64,000 bases of DNA, from assembly GCA_016185425.1 (NCBI GenBank), contig JACPNQ010000045.1:39844-103843 (forward strand), read 5' to 3'. The number at the start of each line of letters is the position of its first letter. The stretch's first letter is position 1. A model generated the notes under the pieces. It worked only from the letters and a program-made list of their open reading frames with translations, had not been told where the DNA came from and did no database searches. Both the position numbers and the translations under genes were made by a program. Source of the DNA: Acidobacteriota bacterium. Lineage in GTDB: Bacteria; Acidobacteriota; Terriglobia; Bryobacterales; Bryobacteraceae. Shown here piece by piece: positions 44,276-54,400 of this stretch.

Positions 44276-45517
44276 ATGTCTCTGAGGCTTTTCGCTTTCC
44301 TGCTCGCGATCCTGCCGGTAACGGCGGCATCCGTACCCGTCAAACCGGAATCGGTCGGGTTTTCGGAGGAGCGTCTTTCACAAATCCACGAGACCATGCA
44401 GCGTCACATTGATGCGAAGAACATCTCCGGGGCGGTGACGCTGGTCGCTCGAAAAGGCCGCATTGTTCATTTCCAGGCACACGGAGTAATGGATATAGAA
44501 GCGAACCGGGCGATGACGAAGGACACGATCTTCCGGATCTTCTCCATGTCGAAGCCCGTCGCCGGCGTAGCAATTATGATGCTGGTCGAACAGGGTAAGG
44601 TGCGGCTGAACGATCCCGTCTCGAAATACATTCCGGAGTGCAAAGGAATGAAAGTGGCCGTAGCAGAGGAACGTCCTGCGGGAACGCCGGCGGCAGATCC
44701 GCCACGATACTACATGATCCCCTCGTCACGAGAGATCACTATCCAGGATCTTTTGACCCACGTCTCTGGGTTGGGCAGTGGCCCGGCGAGCGCCGCCGAG
44801 ACGAGAAAGCTATTTGATGGTCTGGCTAGCAGTACACTCTCCAACTTGATCCCCAAATACGCCGCCGCACCGCTGGATTTCCAGCCGGGCTCCCGCTGGA
44901 GCTATAGCGCGCTGGCTGGGTTCGATACTCTTGGCCGCGTGGTGGAGGTCGCTTCGGGAATGACTTTTGATCAATTCCTCAAAGAGAACCTGTTCGGGCC
45001 ACTTGGTATGAAGACCACCGCATTTCACCCCGGCGACGACAATTGGCCCCATGTGGCTTCTGCGTATCATCGCGCCGACGGCACTCTACAAAAGGTGCAG
45101 AACCCCAACCGCCTGCAAAGCAAAACCTACTTCTCCGGGGCGGGCGGCCTGGTTTCGACAGCCGAAGACTATGCCCAGTTCGCGATGATGCTCGCGGGAG
45201 GTGGACAGTGGAATGGAAAACGGCTGCTCAGCCCGAAGACGGTGGAATGGATGTCGTCGGCGTTTGTGCAGGACACCATGCAAGGAAGGCAACCCGGCCG
45301 GGCCTACGGGCTGAGCGTGCAGGTGGTCACAGATCCAATCCGCGCGGGCTACCGAATGTCGGCGGGCAGCTTCGGATGGGATGGCGCATACGGAACTCAC
45401 TTCTGGGTCGATCCGAAAGAGAAGATTGTGGGGATCATGATGATTCAGACCGATAATCCGGATCGCCAGTTGGATCGCGATTTTGAGAACGCGGTGATGC
45501 AGGCGGTCGTGGAATAA
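44276..45517 (+). CDS. serine hydrolase, class C beta-lactamase / DD-peptidase-like
   Basis: ATG 44276 begins a signal peptide (MSLRLFAFLLAILPVTAAS). The 413-residue protein has the penicillin-binding fold: SMSK (S90-K93, nucleophile and base) within FRIFSMSKPVAG, then YSALAGFD (the YxN-like element, here Y-S-A) and a C-terminal GAYGTHFWVDP (the KTG-like HxG position). PGSRWSYS and NLFGPLGMKTTAFHP are family landmarks. Such proteins are periplasmic esterases, peptidases or lactamases; true beta-lactamase activity is unlikely to be the main role. It stands alone. An in-frame start at 44225 has no signal advantage and was rejected. Confidence 0.9.
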   Translation: MSLRLFAFLLAILPVTAASVPVKPESVGFSEERLSQIHETMQRHIDAKNISGAVTLVARKGRIVHFQAHGVMDIEANRAMTKDTIFRIFSMSKPVAGVAIMMLVEQGKVRLNDPVSKYIPECKGMKVAVAEERPAGTPAADPPRYYMIPSSREITIQDLLTHVSGLGSGPASAAETRKLFDGLASSTLSNLIPKYAAAPLDFQPGSRWSYSALAGFDTLGRVVEVASGMTFDQFLKENLFGPLGMKTTAFHPGDDNWPHVASAYHRADGTLQKVQNPNRLQSKTYFSGAGGLVSTAEDYAQFAMMLAGGGQWNGKRLLSPKTVEWMSSAFVQDTMQGRQPGRAYGLSVQVVTDPIRAGYRMSAGSFGWDGAYGTHFWVDPKEKIVGIMMIQTDNPDRQLDRDFENAVMQAVVE

Positions 45518-45758
45518 GTCAGGCCAGTGCAAAGCCCGAACGATGCGGCTCGCGGAGAGCACCACAGGGTCCCGGTCGAATTAGGTATCCCCGCGGAACT
45601 CCCCGGTTTCAGTGACACGCCCTACTGTCACGTCACTTAAACAGGGACTGATAGCACCCTGAAAAAAGTTCCCGGGAACGGCAAACAATCTTCGCCGCCG
45701 GATTTGGAACAGGGCCGGAGATAACACGCCTCATGCAATCGCGGAGGCAAATCATTCG

Positions 45759-48700
45759 CTAAAAACTTATTCGCAAACCGAGCCGGAAAACCCGTTCATC
45801 AATACCATCACGGCCGGTACTCTGCAAACCGGTGATCTCCGTGAAGCCGCCCAGATTGCGGACCGATCCGTCACCATTCAACTGCAGGTTGGAAACGTTT
45901 GCGCCTGGATTGGCGAAGTGGGGCGTGTTGGTGAAATTGAAGGCTTCCGCCCGGAACTGCACCCTCCACTTCTCGGTAACCGGGAATTCACGGAATAGGC
46001 CGGCGTCGACATTGGCGAGGCCAGGGCCGCGCAAGGAGTTGAACCCTGCTGTTCCGAATCGGGCCGCGGTCACAGCCCTAAATGCCAAAGGATCAAAAAA
46101 CGAAAGCCCACGCCCAGCTCCGCCGGGTTGGGCCACTGATTCCTTTACTTGATCCGCACGTTGTGTGCTTCCCGGAGCGTTCAATGACGTGCCGGAGGCC
46201 GAAACGGAAAATGGAGTTCCGGACGCGGCCGTGTAAATAGCATTGAGTTGCCAGCCGCCTGCCAGCCATGAACTGGGACCTTTTGTAGCCCAACGCCTGC
46301 CCTTACCAAACGGTAACTGCCAATTGCCATTTATCACGAGATTGTGCGGTTGATCGGCGTTGCTTACGGACTTGTTCAGGCCGTAGAATTCCGGGATCTG
46401 AATGGCGGCCAAACCGTCGCTGTTCTGACTACAGCAAATCCCAATGGATTTTGACCACGTATACGAAGCGCCCAACTGAAGGCCATTGGAGAATCGTCGT
46501 TCCAATGACGTCTGCAAGCTATCGTAATGCGAATTGCCAATTGGCGCGGCTTCCCGTGTTTCCGCGGTTCGCCCAAATTTTACCGCCAGAATGCGTCCAT
46601 TCTGTCCACCGTTCACCGGCGAGTAGTTTAACTCACGGAAGCCTATCTGATTGATCTGGCGAGTGGCTACATACCCGGCCTGCCCAACGAATCCCCATGC
46701 CAGCCGTTTCTGTAGCGTGAAGTTCCAACTCTGCACATATCCCCGCTGGAACTTATCTCCCAGTGAATTGGCGGCCACCTGGCCGCCAATCTCGACGACG
46801 CCATTACCCAGCGCTGGCTCGGCAATCAGCGGAATACCATCGCGCAGACGGCCGGCCGCGGTGAACCCATTCGCCCCATTGACGTTCAAGACCACAAGCA
46901 TTGGGAAGTTAGTGCGCATGGGCCGGGCAAGACTGTAGGGGTCGATGGTGATGCCATATCCGGCGCGAATCACAAAGTCATCGGTAACTCGCCATGCGAT
47001 GCCGGCTCGAGGCGCAAACAGGCGTTTGCTTTGGCTCACACCGCAATCGATCGGGATGTTCCCAACGCCGCAAACCTCCATTTTATTCGTGTTGACGTTA
47101 TACTTCTCAAGTCCGCGGCCAACACGATGGGGCATGGGGAAATACTCCCATCGTGTGCCGAGCGATACCGTAACCTTGCGCGTAGCCTGCCATTGATCGC
47201 GCAGGTAAAGACTATGCATCGTGGTTCGGACGTTGTATTCCTCGGGCACCTGCAAAGTGCGGCCCAAAGCGGACGGGGCCCCAAGCAGGAACGATGCCCA
47301 TGAGTTGAACTGGTTTGGAGCCGCTCCGCCGGAAATAGTGGTGGGCCCGCCTGAAAACGTGAATCCGCCCGCCGGCCCATGCAGCGCACCGACAAATTCG
47401 GCTTGCGTGTGGTTGATTTGCTGGAATGAGCTGTCAGCCCCGAAACGGACGTTGTGCTTTCCCTTCGTCCAAGTTACATTTCCAACGTAGTTATACCGCG
47501 GATCGCGATTGAAGAAGGGCCGTGTGGAGTTGCCTTGGGCCCCGATGGTTGTGTAGCTGGAAACGACAAAGCGCGGCAGACCGCTCTCAAAGAAGCGCGT
47601 TCCATTGGTGCCCGGAATCCCCAACAAGTCTCTGCCCAGATTCTTGCCCAAGCCATTTTCGATGGAGTTGGCATCATAAGCGGTGAAGCCGAAATTACCG
47701 TCGAAAATCAGCGATGGGGAAATGACGTAGGTGGCGCCGGCGGCGGCATTGCCTGTTGTTCCGTAAGTAGGTCCGGCAACGGATGCGGCGCTGAAAAACG
47801 GCACACCGATTAGTTCTCCCAGCACTCCACCACTCTCGAAGCGATGATCCTGCACGCCGCCTCTGGCGAACATGGTGAGCTTCGTGCCTGGGTTCCAATT
47901 GATCTTGCCATCAAACTTCTTGGAGTTGAATGCATAGTTTCCCTGGGCAAACAGATTGGCGGTCAGCAGTTCCGGATTCGATGGATTGATCAGCATGCTC
48001 TGGACCTTCAGCGCCACCGGATCCATGCGCGCCGCGGGGATTTGCTGACTTGGGAAGGGAGTGCGCCCCGCTCCCGCGGCGGTTCCCGTGGCTGGGTCGT
48101 AGATAAGCGACGGAGACGCGGACATGTCGCCGCGCCGGATCGCCGCATTTGGAAGAGTCTCAATACGCGAGGCGAATTGGCGGTCCCAAGTGCCTTCGTA
48201 GCTCCCGAAAAAGAACAGCTTGTTGCGAATGATTGGCCCCCCGATGGTGCCTCCCATCTGATTGAAAATCGCTTTCGGTTTGCGTTCCCCGGCAGGCAGG
48301 AAGAACGGCTTGGCTTTGGTCGCGTTACTGTTGTGAAACTCGAAGGCTGAACCATGAAAGGAGTTCGTGCCGCTCTTAATCTGCACATTCACTGCCGCGC
48401 CGCCGGCCAAACCCGTTTCGGCGTCGAAGGAATTCGTTGTGATGTTAACAGCTTCGATGGATTCAAGGGCCGGCGTGTAGCCCGGCAAATGAGGCAGCCA
48501 AATCTGGTTCACGCCGGCGCCTTCAATCCGAACCGAGTTGGAACTGTTTGAAGTGCCGTTGACGGCGTAGATAGCCGCACGCGATGGATCGACCGAAGGA
48601 CCGTTGCCGTTCCGTGGCGAACCGAATCCGGGAAGTGTCTTAAACATTTGGGTGTAGTTGCGGCCTGGTGGCAGGGGCGCGTTGGAGAACTGTTGGGACG

Positions 48701-49121
48701 TTATTTCCGCGCGCACTTCGGCGCGGTCGGTTTGCAGGGAAGCAGCCGTGGATTCAACTCTGATCGATTCGGACACTACGCCAACCTGAAGCGTCACATC
48801 CAGCCGCGTGGCCGAGTTGGCGGAGATACTAACATCCTTGGCGCTGAAGGCTGCGAATCCGGGGCGGGAGGCGGTGAACTCGTAAGTGCCGCCCGGGAGT
48901 GTTGGAAATTGGAACTGGCCGGCGTCGTTGGTTGTTGTTTCGCGGGTAAGACCGGTAACAGTTTGTCTCACTACGACTTTGACGTCTGGGACCGCGGCAT
49001 CGGTGGAGTCTTTAACGTTTCCTACCAGGCTCCCGTAAAGAACTTGAGCGTTTGAACTGGAAGCAGTCAAGGCGATCGCACCCAAGAAGCACACGAATCG
49101 AATCATGGGCAGATCATACAT
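45759..49121 (-). CDS. Oar-like TonB-dependent receptor (minus strand, fourth)
   Basis: I start at ATG 49121 (MYDLPMIRFVCFLGAIALTA), preceded on the coding strand by AGGGTGG; a second ATG at 49106 gives an even cleaner signal peptide, and the upstream frame to 49217 lacks one. The 1120-residue protein has the regulatory sandwich (YGSLVGNVKDSTDAAVPDVK), the plug (GRNYTQMFKTLPGFGSPRNG; AAVNVQIKSGTNSFHGSAFE) and a barrel ending FRLGLRISF. A C-C pair (SIGICCSQNSDG) lies in a late barrel loop. It is not linked to an obvious enzyme gene, unlike the receptors of the sugar locus; cargo unknown. Confidence 0.93.
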   Translation of the reverse strand: MYDLPMIRFVCFLGAIALTASSSNAQVLYGSLVGNVKDSTDAAVPDVKVVVRQTVTGLTRETTTNDAGQFQFPTLPGGTYEFTASRPGFAAFSAKDVSISANSATRLDVTLQVGVVSESIRVESTAASLQTDRAEVRAEITSQQFSNAPLPPGRNYTQMFKTLPGFGSPRNGNGPSVDPSRAAIYAVNGTSNSSNSVRIEGAGVNQIWLPHLPGYTPALESIEAVNITTNSFDAETGLAGGAAVNVQIKSGTNSFHGSAFEFHNSNATKAKPFFLPAGERKPKAIFNQMGGTIGGPIIRNKLFFFGSYEGTWDRQFASRIETLPNAAIRRGDMSASPSLIYDPATGTAAGAGRTPFPSQQIPAARMDPVALKVQSMLINPSNPELLTANLFAQGNYAFNSKKFDGKINWNPGTKLTMFARGGVQDHRFESGGVLGELIGVPFFSAASVAGPTYGTTGNAAAGATYVISPSLIFDGNFGFTAYDANSIENGLGKNLGRDLLGIPGTNGTRFFESGLPRFVVSSYTTIGAQGNSTRPFFNRDPRYNYVGNVTWTKGKHNVRFGADSSFQQINHTQAEFVGALHGPAGGFTFSGGPTTISGGAAPNQFNSWASFLLGAPSALGRTLQVPEEYNVRTTMHSLYLRDQWQATRKVTVSLGTRWEYFPMPHRVGRGLEKYNVNTNKMEVCGVGNIPIDCGVSQSKRLFAPRAGIAWRVTDDFVIRAGYGITIDPYSLARPMRTNFPMLVVLNVNGANGFTAAGRLRDGIPLIAEPALGNGVVEIGGQVAANSLGDKFQRGYVQSWNFTLQKRLAWGFVGQAGYVATRQINQIGFRELNYSPVNGGQNGRILAVKFGRTAETREAAPIGNSHYDSLQTSLERRFSNGLQLGASYTWSKSIGICCSQNSDGLAAIQIPEFYGLNKSVSNADQPHNLVINGNWQLPFGKGRRWATKGPSSWLAGGWQLNAIYTAASGTPFSVSASGTSLNAPGSTQRADQVKESVAQPGGAGRGLSFFDPLAFRAVTAARFGTAGFNSLRGPGLANVDAGLFREFPVTEKWRVQFRAEAFNFTNTPHFANPGANVSNLQLNGDGSVRNLGGFTEITGLQSTGRDGIDERVFRLGLRISF

Positions 49122-49565
49122 CAAACCACCCTGTGTCGCTCGCGTATCCGCCGGGCGCGGAACGTCCAACTCCCTACTGACGCGTACTGTAGATCGAGGA
49201 CACCGCTGACGCCGCATCGGACGAAACCCAGGATTACTCGCCCCTTCGCGACTAGTCGTTCACGGGTAGTAGCTGCGCTCGCCGCGTCCAACTGCAAACA
49301 TGGAAGACCGTTCTTAACCGCTTTCGCTCTCGGCTCTGGTCAAATCGACGGTTCCAAGCCCACATCCTCGAAACGGCTCTCTCTTATTGAGGAGAATCGC
49401 GAAACCGCATTTTGCGCCATTTCGCCGCAAACAACTGAATGACATGCGCCAAGGCCAGTGTTTCTGTGTTTGGATACGCGACCCCCTGCAAACGGCGTGG
49501 CAACGATTGCCACGCCACGGTCTCGTCGGTCTTCTCGGCGTTCTGAACGCTGCGCCACGGCGCAG
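49122..49565. other. intergenic, one strong hairpin, no gene
   Basis: No credible gene. GGCGTGGCAA (49494-49503) pairs perfectly with TTGCCACGCC (49507-49516) around three bases. It lies 50 bases beyond the stop of the minus-strand DUF1801 gene and probably ends that operon. The rest (49122-49490) includes the receptor promoter on the right-hand side of its start; I found no clear boxes. Confidence 0.55.
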
Positions 49566-50054
49566 TCACCGCTTCTTTCCCCCGACGAAAGGCATGGTGG
49601 CGGCCTGCTTCATCCACGACGCCAATTGGCGCTCGTCGAAATCGTCAACTGATGCTAACTCGACTCCGCGGGTGGATTTGCCCATCCCGATCGGCGTCAC
49701 AGGCGGTTCGGGCTTGATCTCCGTGCCGCGTATGAACATCAGTTTCACAAGGCCGGCGAAGGCGCCGGAAGAGAAGCACCAGCCCCCTTTGACACCGTAG
49801 TACGCCATGCCCCACTTCACCGCTCGCTGGATGTCCGGCAAACTTTTGGCCGCCAAGGCATCGATATCCTCGGCGATGCCGCGCTGCGGCTGCGGCAAGC
49901 TGGCAATGTACGCGAACACGGGTTCGGCGCCTTTTGCGGTCTTCGCGGCGCTTGCCTTGCCAGTCATGGCGACCAGCAGCTTCGCCGGGGTCTTGCCTTG
50001 GGCGGTTTTCTTACCCTGGCGGCCGGCCACGCGCTTCGTTGATTGAGGCGTCAT
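49566..50054 (-). CDS. DUF1801 protein (YdhG-like)
   Basis: After a Lys/Ala-rich N-terminal tail (1-42) the protein shows the DUF1801 core: VFAYIASLPQPQRGIAEDID, IQRAVKWGMAYYGVKGGWCF, LVKLMFIRGTEI, and RQLASWMKQAA at the end. DUF1801 proteins are small, soluble, often encoded with ArsR regulators and SRPBCC proteins, as here; their biochemical role is not established. Its ATG overlaps the SRPBCC stop (50051-50054, ATGA), so it is the third gene of the arsR operon. The basic AKTAKGAEP-type tail may bind nucleic acid, but that is a guess. Confidence 0.88.
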   Translation of the reverse strand: MTPQSTKRVAGRQGKKTAQGKTPAKLLVAMTGKASAAKTAKGAEPVFAYIASLPQPQRGIAEDIDALAAKSLPDIQRAVKWGMAYYGVKGGWCFSSGAFAGLVKLMFIRGTEIKPEPPVTPIGMGKSTRGVELASVDDFDERQLASWMKQAATMPFVGGKKR

Positions 50055-50572
50055 TTTGTCACCGAACTGGATCCCAGGCTGACGAGAAGCTCTTCAAGTT
50101 CGTCGAGCTGCTCAGGCATGGCGCCCGTCGATCCGGAGGCGATCGCAGCGTCGAGCGCTTCCTTCGAGGGATAGAGATCGCGCACGGCCAACAACGTCCT
50201 GCCGGCATTTTCATCGAAGGTCACCGTGGTGACGGTCTCGCCGTTGTCACCTTCCTCGTTCGTCCAAACGAGGCGCGAGTGCGGTGTCACTTCGCGGTAC
50301 GTGCCGAAGAACTCCATGGTCGAACCTTGGTGGCTAAACACCAAACGGTACTTGCCTCCAACCCGAACATCCATCTCGCAGGAAAGCAGGGTCAGACCAA
50401 ACGACTTTGGTACCCACCACTTCCTGAATAGTTCTGGGTTGATCCACGCCTCGAACACGAGGCGCGCAGGACCGTTTACCGTTCGCGTGGTGACGAGCTC
50501 GCGCTCGGATGTCCGTTCCACCGCCGTGCGGTTCTTCGTCGGGGTGGCCTCATTTTCTCTTCTTTCGTCCAT
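50051..50572 (-). CDS. SRPBCC / AHSA1-family ligand-binding protein
   Basis: The 173-residue protein contains the AHSA1 (START-like) pattern: ARLVFEAWINPELFRKWWVP (36-55), VGGKYRLVFSHQGSTMEFFG, TYREVTPHSRLVWTNEEGD and the C-terminal long helix MPEQLDELEELLVS. These helix-grip folds bind hydrophobic ligands or act as small stress proteins. In ArsR-SRPBCC operons the SRPBCC member is the usual partner of the regulator, but its ligand is unknown. Its ATG lies inside the end of arsR (23-base overlap) and its stop overlaps the DUF1801 start. Confidence 0.92.
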   Translation of the reverse strand: MDERRENEATPTKNRTAVERTSERELVTTRTVNGPARLVFEAWINPELFRKWWVPKSFGLTLLSCEMDVRVGGKYRLVFSHQGSTMEFFGTYREVTPHSRLVWTNEEGDNGETVTTVTFDENAGRTLLAVRDLYPSKEALDAAIASGSTGAMPEQLDELEELLVSLGSSSVTK

Positions 50573-50915
50573 CGACCTTCTCCTTCCGTTTCAATTCTTC
50601 GACAACATTGTCCAACTCCTCGAAGCGTGCGCTCCAGAGCTGGCGGTACCTCTCGATCCATGCCGCCTCTTGTTGCAGTCCGCGCAGGCCGAGCTTACAC
50701 GTCCGCACGCGCCCGACCTTCTCGGTGGTGACGAGCCCCGCTTGCTCTAAGACGCCTACATGCTTCTTCATGCCCGTGAGGGTCATGTGGAACTTCTCGG
50801 CCAGTGCCGTGATCGAAGCGTCGGCACGCCCAAGCTGCTCCAGAACGCCGCGCCGGGTGGCGTCCGAGAGCGCGCCGAACGAGGCATCGAAGCGGGTCTG
50901 GCAATACTGAACCAC
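50550..50915 (-). CDS. ArsR-family transcription regulator (autoregulated)
   Basis: The open frame reaches back to 51377, but conserved sequence begins VVQYCQTRFDASFGALSDAT, matching the common MVQY...LDAVFxALSDPTRR start of this ArsR group. I therefore start at GTG 50915. The 121 residues contain a winged helix: RRGVLEQLGRADASITALAE, FHMTLTGMKKHVGVLEQAGL and VTTEKVGRVRTCKL. The C-terminal helix KRKEKVDGRKKRK is basic. Cysteine metal sites of classical ArsR are absent, so it is probably not a metal sensor. The start codon lies inside a 24-bp palindrome, so it very likely represses its own operon. Confidence 0.92.
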   Translation of the reverse strand: MVQYCQTRFDASFGALSDATRRGVLEQLGRADASITALAEKFHMTLTGMKKHVGVLEQAGLVTTEKVGRVRTCKLGLRGLQQEAAWIERYRQLWSARFEELDNVVEELKRKEKVDGRKKRK

Positions 50916-50927
50916 GTGGTTCAGTAT
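50904..50927. promoter_or_regulatory. perfect 24-bp palindrome, ArsR operator over the start codon
   Basis: Positions 50904-50927 read the same on both strands; each half is ATACTGAACCAC or its complement. The GTG start codon of arsR (50913-50915) is inside it. ArsR dimers bind such palindromes, so this is the predicted self-operator; translation then begins within the operator, suggesting a very short or absent leader. Confidence 0.88.
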
Positions 50928-51414
50928 ACAACACGGATTGACGGCATGCAGTGTTAGGCTTGAGCGCATCCTGCGTTGCCCGGCCATGCACCTAAACTCA
51001 CGATCGGCATAGCCTTGACCGATAGCCGAAGCTACCGGACAGTCGGAGAACCGGATGTTATCGACTTCAACGGCGACTCTGAACGTGTGCGCTTCATTCT
51101 GCCAACTCTCGTTCATCGGATCGGCATCCTCCTTCTCCAGGACAGGCCAAGGTTGCCGGTCAAAGGTTTCGTCCATGTCGCAAGCGTAATTGATCGGTCC
51201 GCCACTGATGGCCGGGTCTTCCTGACGGTGATTCGATCGCGCGCGAACCGGGCGTGAGACGGCAATTCGCGAACCTCCTTGGCCTGTTCTCATGGCGGAC
51301 TCTGCGGATTCGCCGGCAGTCAATTTGGCGCGGCCGCGGGACTGGTTGGCGGGCGGCGCATGGGATCCGGTTCTCAATGCGTGTTCGCGTCTGAACCGGG
51401 GAGCGCGCCGTCCT
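50928..51414. other. no recognised gene between the ArsR operator and the receptor
   Basis: One plus-strand frame (50976-51257) and one minus-strand frame run through most of this stretch, but neither has a ribosome site, a signal, a known motif or a believable composition. I treat it as non-coding or decayed. The minus-strand receptor gene ends at 51415, so its terminator should be here; no strong hairpin was found. Confidence 0.45.
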
Positions 51415-54400
51415 CTACCAGATCAACTTGACTGCCATCTGCACCTGGCGCGGATAGTTGGAATTCGGTGCGCTGACTTCCGCCTTGATCAGCGAACCGA
51501 AGTTCGCATTCGTCGGGTCATTGTTGAACTGGCGGGAATTGATGAAGAACGAGTTCAGCACATTGAAGCCTTCAAAGCGGAGCTGCAGATTCACGCGCTC
51601 AGTCAGCCGCGTCATCTTGTTCAGCGAGGCATCCATCAGCCGGATGGTTTGCAGCCGGATGTTGCCGGCATAATAAGGCGTGTAGCGCGGATTGTAATTG
51701 GGGAGAATCATCCAGTTTGCGTCGCTGCATCCCGCATCGACGCTGTATTGCTGCCAGGTAATCCGGTTGGTATTGTCCCAGTTCTTCACGCAAGGCACTG
51801 CTGCCTGAATCCGCGGAGCATCCCAGGTGAATTGCGGATTCTTCGCGTCCTTGAGATAGAGCACATTGCCCGGCAACCCCCACGGCCGGCCACTCTGCAC
51901 CTGGAAAATCGTAGTGGCTTCCCACCCGCTAACGGCGTGTCCAGCCCACGCGTGCAGGCCATGGAACCAGCGGCGGCCTCTACCCATAGGCAATTGCCAG
52001 ATCATGCTGTAAACAAACTTGTGTGGCCGGTCGTTGGAGGTCAGCCCGCGCTGCATCACGTTGTGCAACGTATCCAGATACCCGTTCTGCTCAATGGACT
52101 TTGAAAACGTGTAATTCGTATTGAGGTTCAGGCCGTTCCGCGTGCGGTACAGGAAGCTCACCTGCCCGCTGTTGTACCAGCTCAACCCGTCATTACGCAT
52201 CAATTCGTTAAGCCCGCTCGTGAACTGCGGAAACGGCCGCGAGAGTTCATATCTCGATCGCTGCGCGTTTGCGTAGTGCGCCGTGCCTTCAAATCCCGGC
52301 ACATTGCGGAATGGGTTGCTCAGATTCGCCGTGCAAAGCGCCTGGCTCGTGGCTCCCAGCAGGTAGTTGCACTGGTCGCGAATGGACGAGTCGTCTTCGT
52401 TGAACGCCTTGGTAGTTTGCAGCCGGCGGCCTCGGCTGCCCACGAATCCAATGCTGAGACGGGCCCGCGAAGAGAAGGCATGCTGGATATCCACGGAAAA
52501 CGAGTCCATGCTCGGAATCTTGAAATGCGTATTGACGAAGTTGAACCCGTTGCCCGCGAAGGTCATCAATCCTTTCGCGTTGCCCACCGGCTGGTTGATG
52601 ACCGGAAATGGGTCGGCCAGCAACGCGGGAAGGGCAGTGCGGTTGGAGTCACCGGAAACGTTCAATGACGTGCTTTGGGAATAGCCAGTGGTTTGCAGAT
52701 AGTCGTTGTTGGGATTGATGAAGTACCTGCCCCAACCACCCCGCAGCACAGTCCGCTTGCCGACCGCATAGGCCAACCCGATCCGTGGCTGGTAGGTGTG
52801 ATAGTAAGGATCCGCCGCTCCCCGCGCGTCGCCGTCCACGCCGGCGAAATCTAGCCCGCCACGGATCGGAAATTTCATGTAGGGATAAAGAGAGGCATCG
52901 ATCAGGGCGTTGGCCGGGCTGGTGGCTTCGGGATCGAAGCCGCGGTTCATCCGGTTGTAGCGCTCGACCGGCGGAGCATTCACATCCCAGCGGAACCCGG
53001 CGTTCAGCGTCAGCTTGCGTGTCAGCTTCCAATCGTTCTGCACCCACGGCGCGAAGTAGCGGTACATATAAATCGGAAACATATTGATGGTCACAGCCCC
53101 GGACGTTGGCATGCCGAGCAGCCAACTGGCGAGACCGGCGCCGCTGAGCCCGTCGCTGCGCGAATAATCGGCGCGTGTAAATGTGTCGGCCGCGGAGAAG
53201 GAAAGGACGGCGCCGCTGTTACGCGTCGAATACTGCGTCCAACGCAGGTCCAGCCCTGCCCTCCATGTCCTCGCGCCGCGGTACTGGGTCAACGAAGGCT
53301 GGACAGTGAAGGTATTGGACGCGCTGCCACCGAAGTAAGGACTGCGGCCAAGGGCCTGAAACCCACTGATGCTGATTCGGGGAAAATAAGAGCCGAACGG
53401 AAGTTGCGACACCAGCCGGGGAGAGAATCCGGCGCCGATAAGATCGAAGTCCTTGTTCGCCTCCGCAGTCGACGGATCGATGAAACGGGACATGGACGTC
53501 TTGATGTCGAGCAGCAGCGTGGGACGAAGGCTGGAAGTCCAGTTCAGCGAGCCGGTCCAGTTGGCGCGGCGCAACGGAAGCTGGCCGTCCGCGCCCGGCT
53601 TGTCGAAAATGCCGTTCGTGGTGCGCATTTCGGTGCGGTCGTTCTGCCCGTAGCGCAGGAAGACGTGGTGCTTGTCACCCAGGTTCTGGTCGATCTTCGT
53701 GATGACGTTGTAGAAGCGGTCCCGCGCACTGCCCTCACCGCCGGAAATGAAATAGTTCGAAGTGGAATAGTTCACACCGGGCGTCACGGTGTTCGGCGAC
53801 GGAAAGTATTTGATGAGGAGTGCGGCGGTCGGGTTGATGCGGGAGGCGGGGATCACGTTGCCGGCAAACGGCTCGCGCACCCATTGCGTACCAACCTGGC
53901 CGCCGGTGTTGGGGTCATAGATCACGATCGGGCGATTGCGAGGGTCGACGAGCTTACCGAAATCGCCGTGCCGCATCTCCGGCTCCGGTACGCTGAGAAT
54001 CAGCGGTTGCGGGGAGCCTTCCCGATAATTCTCGCCATTCAGCAGAAAAAACGTCTTGTTCCGGCCGTTATATAGCTTCGGGATCAGCACCGGGCCATCA
54101 ACCTGGATGCCGTACTGGTCGAGATAATGACCGTCCTTCGGGGCGCCATTGCATCGCCCGTTGACAAAACTAACGCAGCGCGCATTGTTCTGGAATGAGT
54201 TGGCGTCCCACGCACTCCGGCGGGCGAACTCGTAAGCTGCGCCATGAAAACGGTTCCCCCCACTCTTCAGGGCGACGTTGATAATGCCGCCGGCGCTCCG
54301 GCCATACTGCGCGTCGTAAGCGTTGCTTTGGATCTTGAATTCCTGCACGGCGTCCACCGGCGGAACATAGGCGATATTGTTGCCGCCCGCCTGCGCATTA

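Noticed and set aside
49340..49617. Two overlapping minus-strand frames (72 and 77 codons)
   Set aside because: They overlap each other in different frames and cross a strong hairpin; no support as genes.
50976..51257. 93-codon plus-strand open frame
   Set aside because: No ribosome site, odd composition, overlaps an equally open minus frame; no independent support.
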